Source: JAYFRC01 sp034926415 (GTDB lineage Bacteria; Bacillota; Clostridia; Oscillospirales; Oscillospiraceae). From it: 18,058 nucleotides of DNA. A program made the translations under genes and the position numbers. The first letter of the stretch is position 1; each line of letters opens with the position of its first letter. The stretch spans positions 1 to 18,058 of the forward strand of contig JAYFRC010000057.1 of assembly GCA_034926415.1 (NCBI GenBank). The letters run 5' to 3'. Shown here in pieces: positions 13,807 to 18,058 of the stretch. The notes under the pieces were generated by a model, which worked only from the letters and a program-made list of their open reading frames with translations, made no database searches and was not told the DNA's origin.

Positions 13807-15719
13807 TGGAATTCTCCTTTCATTCCTCCCGCCTCCTCAGCAAGAGCGCTCCATTTTTCGTACAGCGAGTCAAGCTGCTTTTGTTCCTCGTTCTTCTTTT
13901 CAAACAGCTCGTTCATCTTTTCATAATCGCAGGCATTGGCTTCCATCTCGGCATCGATCGCGCGTACGGCCTCCTCGGCCCTGGCTATGTCGCGCTCGCA
14001 TATCGTTAGCTTCTTCTTCGCGGCCGTCTTTTCGCGGCTCTGCTTTGCTTCCGGCTTCTTTTCAGCCGCCTTTTCGCGGCGCTTCGGCTCGGGCGCGCGG
14101 CTCTTTTCCGCGGCGGATTTTTCCGCGCGGTAAGCATCGTAGCCTACGGGGTAATCTTTAATGGTATTATTTTCCATTTCCCATATGCGGGTTGCAAATT
14201 TCCTTATAAAATATCTGTCGTGGGAGACAAAAAGCAGAGTTCCGCCGTATTGCTCGACAGACTGCTCCATCCATTCGCGCGAGGCGATGTCGAGGTGGTT
14301 CGTCGGCTCGTCCAGTATGAGAAGATTTATTTCGTCGTCCATGAGCATGCACAGCTTGAGCCTGCTCCGCTCCCCGCCGGACAGCACGCTGACGCTCTTG
14401 AACACGTCCTCGCCCGTAAACTTAAAAGCGGCAAGGCGGTTCCGCGCGCTCTGCGCGGTGCAGTTGCGGGCGTATATCATCGTATCGACGAGGCTTCGCT
14501 CAGGGTCGTCGAAGCTGACTATCTGCGCCAGATACGCCGCGCGCACCGAAGGGCCCGTCTTTATGCGGCCTTCGGTCGGCTGCTCGTCGCCGAGGATTAT
14601 TTTTACGAGCGTCGACTTTCCGGTGCCGTTGTCGCCGATTATCGCTATGCGCTCGCCGCCGACGACCTTAAGCTCAAGATTTGAGAACAGCTCCCGCTGG
14701 CCAAAGCGCATACCGACGTTTTTCAGCGACAGCACCTCGTCGCCCTCAAACCCTCGCTCGGAAAACCGCGCCGCGAGCGCGCGTTCCTTTGCAGGCTTAT
14801 CCGTTGCGCGCATTTTGTCCATGCGTTTTTCCATGGACTCCGCGCGCTTGTAGAGTTTGTCGTTGCCCATGAACGCCCAGAGGCGCATCTTTTCCGCCGC
14901 CTCGGTAAGCTGCTCTATCTTCGCCTGCTCCTTTTCGTAACGGCGCATGCGCTCTTCGTATCGCCGCTCTTTTTCCTCGACATAGAAGCTGTAATTCCCG
15001 CTGTAAAACTCGGCCTTTCCGTTTTCTATCTCAACTATTCGCGAAACGACGCGGTCGAGAAAATAGCGGTCGTGGGATATGGCGAGCACGGAGCCGCGAA
15101 ACCTTGAAAGATAGTCTTCAAGCCACTCCGTGGCGTGCAGGTCAAGATGGTTGGTAGGTTCGTCCAGAAGGAGTATATCCGTATCTTCAAGAATTAAACG
15201 CGCAAGGTTCACGCGCGTCTTTTCTCCGCCCGACAGTTCTCCGAAGTCCCTGCGGCGCATATCCTCGGGTATCGAAAGTCCGGCTGCGACCTTGTTTATC
15301 ATCGTATGTGTGTCGTATCCGCCCATGCCCTCAAAGGACGCGGATATCTCGCCGTAGCGCCGGAGAAGTTCTTTATCATTATCCCCGCGCTCCATGCACT
15401 TTTCCATCTCTGACATCTCTTTTTCCATCTTGCGGATGCGCTCGAAAGCCGTTTCAAGCACAGCTTCCACGGTCCATCCGGTCGGATATACCGGTATCTG
15501 TGATATAAGCCCTACGCGGTGTCCGGACGCTATCGCAACCTCGCCGCTGTCGCAGTCGAGCTCGCCCGTAAGTATGCGAAAAAGCGTGCTTTTTCCCGAG
15601 CCGTTCTTTCCGAGAAGTCCGACGCGCTCTCCGCTGTTAACGGTAAAGCTGACGCCGTCAAGTATTTTCTTTTCCAGGTCGAACGATTTTACAAGGTTCG
15701 AAACTGAAATATCAATCAT
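13803..15719 (-). CDS. ABC-F ATPase, YdiF-like
   Basis: Soluble protein with two ABC domains and no membrane segments, so a ribosome-associated ABC-F factor rather than a transporter; members resolve stalled ribosomes or protect them from antibiotics. In the 638 residues the first domain has Walker A GKNGSGKST (37-45), LSGGEKTRVNLA and LLLDEPTNHLDLHATEW. A charged linker of about 60-80 residues between the domains (from RRYEERMRRYEKEQ on) should form the P-site tRNA contact. The second domain has GDNGTGKST, LSGGERSRLKLC and ILDEPTNHLD. The last 100 residues are a Lys/Glu/Ala-rich coiled coil, as in the 642-residue YdiF. Both Walker B glutamates are intact. The ATG is 16 nt past murF; the end overlaps the flavodoxin gene. 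Whether it gives resistance cannot be said from sequence. Confidence 0.94.
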   Translation of the reverse strand: MIDISVSNLVKSFDLEKKILDGVSFTVNSGERVGLLGKNGSGKSTLFRILTGELDCDSGEVAIASGHRVGLISQIPVYPTGWTVEAVLETAFERIRKMEKEMSEMEKCMERGDNDKELLRRYGEISASFEGMGGYDTHTMINKVAAGLSIPEDMRRRDFGELSGGEKTRVNLARLILEDTDILLLDEPTNHLDLHATEWLEDYLSRFRGSVLAISHDRYFLDRVVSRIVEIENGKAEFYSGNYSFYVEEKERRYEERMRRYEKEQAKIEQLTEAAEKMRLWAFMGNDKLYKRAESMEKRMDKMRATDKPAKERALAARFSERGFEGDEVLSLKNVGMRFGQRELFSNLELKVVGGERIAIIGDNGTGKSTLVKIILGDEQPTEGRIKTGPSVRAAYLAQIVSFDDPERSLVDTMIYARNCTAQSARNRLAAFKFTGEDVFKSVSVLSGGERSRLKLCMLMDDEINLLILDEPTNHLDIASREWMEQSVEQYGGTLLFVSHDRYFIRKFATRIWEMENNTIKDYPVGYDAYRAEKSAAEKSRAPEPKRREKAAEKKPEAKQSREKTAAKKKLTICERDIARAEEAVRAIDAEMEANACDYEKMNELFEKKNEEQKQLDSLYEKWSALAEEAGGMKGEFQ

Positions 15720-15735
15720 GCCAAAACTCCGAATC

Positions 15736-17103
15736 TTATTTCTGCAGTTCTCTGACTATCTCGCCGAACTGCATGGCGTGTGACGCCTTAACAAGCACCG
15801 TGGAATTCTCCGTGAACTCGGCGCGGGCGGTTTCGTACGCCTCTTCCTTCGTGTCAAAACTATAAACGCGGACACCGTCGTAAAGCCCCGCTCCGGCGGC
15901 TACATCCTCGGCCCTGACGCCGACGGCTATAACCACGTCTATATGGCTCTCTCCGCATAGCCTTCCCACGACTTCGTGCGCGCGCTTGCTCAGTTCGCCG
16001 AGCTCGCCCATGTCGCCGAGTATGGCTATGCGTTTTTTGCTGTCGGTTCCGGCGAGTATCTCTATCGCGGCTGACATGGACTGGGGATTTGCGTTGTAGC
16101 AGTCGCTGATTATTTTTCTCCCGCCGCTCATGCTGATTATCCTCATGCGCTCGCCGGTCGGCTCGTAGTGCGCGACTCCGCTCTCTATCTCGGCCTTTGT
16201 CATGCCGAGCTTTTCGCCGACGGCGACGGCCATGGAGGCCGCGTATATCATGTGAAGCCCTGGGGCGGGTACGGCTAGCTCATAGCGCGCTTTTCCCGTC
16301 GTCACCGTGCAGTTTATCCCGTCCATGCCCCTGTCCTCGACGGCGGTCACGCGGACGTCGCAGTTTTTGCCCCTGCCGCAGCGGTGCGTCTCAAACGGTA
16401 CATTTACCGTGTTCAGCAGTTCGTCGTCGCCGTTGAGTATGGCCGTTCCGCCCTTTTTAAGATTTTCAAAAATCTCGCACTTAGCCTTGAGTATCCCCTC
16501 GCGCGAGCCAAGAAATTCTATGTGCGCGTCTCCGATATTGCTTATCACCGCAATGTCGGGGCGCACCATCTCGCCGAGATAGCGTATCTCTCCGAAATGG
16601 TTCATTCCGGTCTCTATAACGGCGGCCTCGTGCGCCTGCTCGAGCATGAAAAGCGTCTTCGGCACGCCGACGTCGTTGTTAAAGTTTTCCGGCGTTTTGA
16701 GAACGTTGAAGCCCTCGCCGAGCACTGCGGCTATCATTTCCTTCGTCGTCGTCTTTCCGACACTTCCGGTTATCTGTATGAACGGTATGTTGAAATTCCC
16801 CCGGTACCACGACGCCAGCGCCTTCAGCGCAAGGCGCGTATCGCCGACTCGTATATAGAACTTATCGCTTCTCGGTTCTTCGACTTCCTTCGACGTGAGA
16901 CAGCCGAGCGCGCCGCTTTCAAGCGCCGCGCCGATATAGTCGTGTCCGTCAAACTTATCGCCCGAGAGCGGAACGAACAGCGCTCCGGTCTTTATCCTGC
17001 GGCTGTCGGTCTCGACTGCGCAGATCGTGCGGTTGGTGTCGAATGCGCCGACAAGCCTGCCGCCAGTGGCTTCAAGTATTTCCTTGACAGAAATGCCCTG
17101 CAT
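15736..17103 (-). CDS. murF: UDP-MurNAc-tripeptide D-alanyl-D-alanine ligase MurF
   Basis: ATP-dependent ligase that adds D-Ala-D-Ala to UDP-MurNAc-tripeptide, the last cytoplasmic step of peptidoglycan precursor synthesis. The 455-residue protein has the three Mur ligase domains: N-terminal substrate domain with ETDSRRIKTGALFVPLSGDKFDGHDY-type motif (31-55), central ATPase domain with P-loop GSVGKTTTKE (113-122), and ENFNNDVGVP. C-terminal motifs are SDCYNANPQSM and ILGDMGELG. All typical MurF signatures are present. The ATG is immediately adjacent to the ddl stop (TAAATG) with AAGGAG 10-11 nt upstream. Being next to ddl is fitting: Ddl makes the dipeptide that MurF attaches. Confidence 0.97.
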   Translation of the reverse strand: MQGISVKEILEATGGRLVGAFDTNRTICAVETDSRRIKTGALFVPLSGDKFDGHDYIGAALESGALGCLTSKEVEEPRSDKFYIRVGDTRLALKALASWYRGNFNIPFIQITGSVGKTTTKEMIAAVLGEGFNVLKTPENFNNDVGVPKTLFMLEQAHEAAVIETGMNHFGEIRYLGEMVRPDIAVISNIGDAHIEFLGSREGILKAKCEIFENLKKGGTAILNGDDELLNTVNVPFETHRCGRGKNCDVRVTAVEDRGMDGINCTVTTGKARYELAVPAPGLHMIYAASMAVAVGEKLGMTKAEIESGVAHYEPTGERMRIISMSGGRKIISDCYNANPQSMSAAIEILAGTDSKKRIAILGDMGELGELSKRAHEVVGRLCGESHIDVVIAVGVRAEDVAAGAGLYDGVRVYSFDTKEEAYETARAEFTENSTVLVKASHAMQFGEIVRELQK

Positions 17104-18058
17104 TTATCTATCGCTCCTTGCCTTGAAAGACAATTCAATGATTTTTTCGCACAGGTCCTCATAACCTATCCCGATTGCCGCGGCCTCCTGCGGAATGAGG
17201 CTCGTCGGCGTCATGCCTGGAAGCGTATTTATTTCCAGGCACCACGCGTCTCCGTTTTCGTCGAGCAGGAAATCGGCCCGCGAATACACCGCGAGCCCAA
17301 GCATATGATAAAGCCGAAGCGTAGCCTCGCCCATCTGTTTTTGCTGCTCCGGAGTTATCGGGGCGGGACATATCTCCTCCGTCGCTCCTGCCTGATACTT
17401 ATTCGCGTAGTCGTAGCCTCCGGTCTTCGGGCGTATCTCCACCGCCGGCAGATACTCGTCTCCGAGCACGCCGCAGGTGAGCTCGCGCCCCACTATCTTC
17501 TTTTCCGCTATGATGTGGCTTCCGTACTTCAGCGCGGCAATCAGCGCCGCTCTGAGCTCTTCTTTCGTATCGGCTATGTACACGCCTACCGACGAACCGC
17601 CGTTTATCGTCTTGACCACACATGGAATCTCGAGCTCTGACACGAGCCGCTCCACGTCCTGCGCCGAATATTTTATATCGCGCCACGGTGCCGTTCGTAC
17701 TCCCGCCGCATCCATCATGCGCTTCGTTATCGCCTTGTCCATGGCCATAGCGCTGCTTAAGTACCCGGCCCCCGTATAGGGGATGCCAAGCAGGTCGAAC
17801 GCCGCCTGTATGCGCCCGTCCTCGCCGCACTCGCCGTGCAGCGCGAGAAACACCATATCGGCCATGGCGCAGACGTTCAGGACATCCTTTCCTATGACGC
17901 TCGGCCCCTTGTCCTTTCGCCGGGCTTTCACCGCGGCTAGGTCCGGAGCGACAGTGCTTATCCGCGCCTCGCTGCAAAAGCCGTAGGCTGAGTCGAATAT
18001 TGTATCGTCTACTGTTCCGGAATAATTTTCAAGACCCATGAACATATCTACAAGAATG
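17104..18058 (-). CDS. ddl: D-alanine-D-alanine ligase, N-terminus outside the window
   Basis: Joins two D-alanines with ATP for the peptidoglycan stem; target of D-cycloserine. ATP-grasp motifs visible: LHGECGEDGRIQAAFDLLGIPYTGAG, MAMDKAITKRMMDAAG, VVKTINGGSSVGV, GRELTCGVLGDEYLP, SRADFLLDENGDAWCLEINTLPGMTPTSLIPQ. The reading frame stays open to the right edge. The first Met in frame, at 18045, is preceded by ILVD with no stop. It lies in the segment that in clostridial Ddl follows the first beta-alpha-beta unit (residue about 40-50), so the real start is upstream of the window. The stop directly touches the murF ATG. About 315 residues are seen. Confidence 0.93.
   Translation of the reverse strand, partial: ILVDMFMGLENYSGTVDDTIFDSAYGFCSEARISTVAPDLAAVKARRKDKGPSVIGKDVLNVCAMADMVFLALHGECGEDGRIQAAFDLLGIPYTGAGYLSSAMAMDKAITKRMMDAAGVRTAPWRDIKYSAQDVERLVSELEIPCVVKTINGGSSVGVYIADTKEELRAALIAALKYGSHIIAEKKIVGRELTCGVLGDEYLPAVEIRPKTGGYDYANKYQAGATEEICPAPITPEQQKQMGEATLRLYHMLGLAVYSRADFLLDENGDAWCLEINTLPGMTPTSLIPQEAAAIGIGYEDLCEKIIELSFKARSDR

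Noticed and set aside
16384..17640. 418-codon open frame on the plus strand opposite murF and ddl
   Set aside because: It spans the murF-ddl junction in antisense; both real genes have full family motifs, and this frame shows none.
18043..18045. Met at 18045 as the start of ddl
   Set aside because: The frame is open upstream to the window edge, and the N-terminal beta-alpha-beta unit of Ddl would be missing; the gene continues outside.
1..18058. CRISPR array, insertion sequence, prophage, tRNA or rRNA gene
   Set aside because: No spaced repeats, transposase or integrase motifs, terminal inverted repeats with duplications or RNA gene landmarks were seen by eye; gene-free gaps are all under 300 bases.

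Overview
The window looks like chromosome from an anaerobic, low-oxygen-tolerant bacterium of the Firmicutes (class Clostridia is the best guess). The reasons are a PerR-type regulator next to a rubrerythrin, a TepA-type ClpP-like protease, a DegV/FakB-type lipid-binding protein, an M18 aminopeptidase and a YdiF-like ABC-F ATPase. Base composition is moderately GC-rich by eye in coding regions and sharply AT-rich between operons. Isoleucine codon ATA is common in several genes. This placement is inference from gene content; no 16S or marker comparison could be run.

Layout. (1) Positions 1-5902, minus strand: smc, ftsY, rph, rdgB and the first 34 codons of yhbY form one tight block, with a good sigma-A-type promoter at 5972-6000. 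It covers chromosome condensation, the SRP receptor, RNA 3'-end trimming, nucleotide-pool cleaning and ribosome assembly. (2) Positions 6028-6775, minus: a single tepA-like gene with its own perfect 14-bp terminator hairpin. (3) Positions 6865-7996, plus: perR-rbr, a peroxide-sensing regulator and a rubrerythrin, behind a TTGACA-N16-TATAAT promoter carrying a PerR-box-like site and closed by a strong terminator. (4) Positions 8043-9097, plus: degV behind an AT-rich region with two candidate promoters, each overlapped by a palindrome. (5) Positions 9107-9145: a terminator usable from both strands between convergent genes. (6) Positions 9155-18058, minus: eight tightly packed genes, in transcription order ddl (N-terminus outside the window), murF, an ABC-F ATPase, a flavodoxin-like protein, prfA, sua5/tsaC, coaE and an M18 aminopeptidase. 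Three of the joins in the window's minus-strand blocks are 4-nt ATGA overlaps and others are 0-34 nt apart, so translational coupling is likely.

How the parts work together. The two minus-strand blocks are housekeeping: cell-wall precursor synthesis, translation, CoA synthesis and chromosome/secretion functions. The plus-strand segment between them is the adaptive part: PerR probably senses peroxide and controls itself and rubrerythrin, which reduces peroxide. No gaps above about 300 bases lack a gene; the largest is 7923-8218, which holds a terminator and the degV control region.

I did not find a convincing undescribed system, CRISPR array, mobile element, tRNA or rRNA. The most useful observations concern control sites (the PerR-box-like site and the degV palindromes), start-codon corrections (smc, rph, perR, degV, ddl) and the unusual prfA-sua5 join without prmC.
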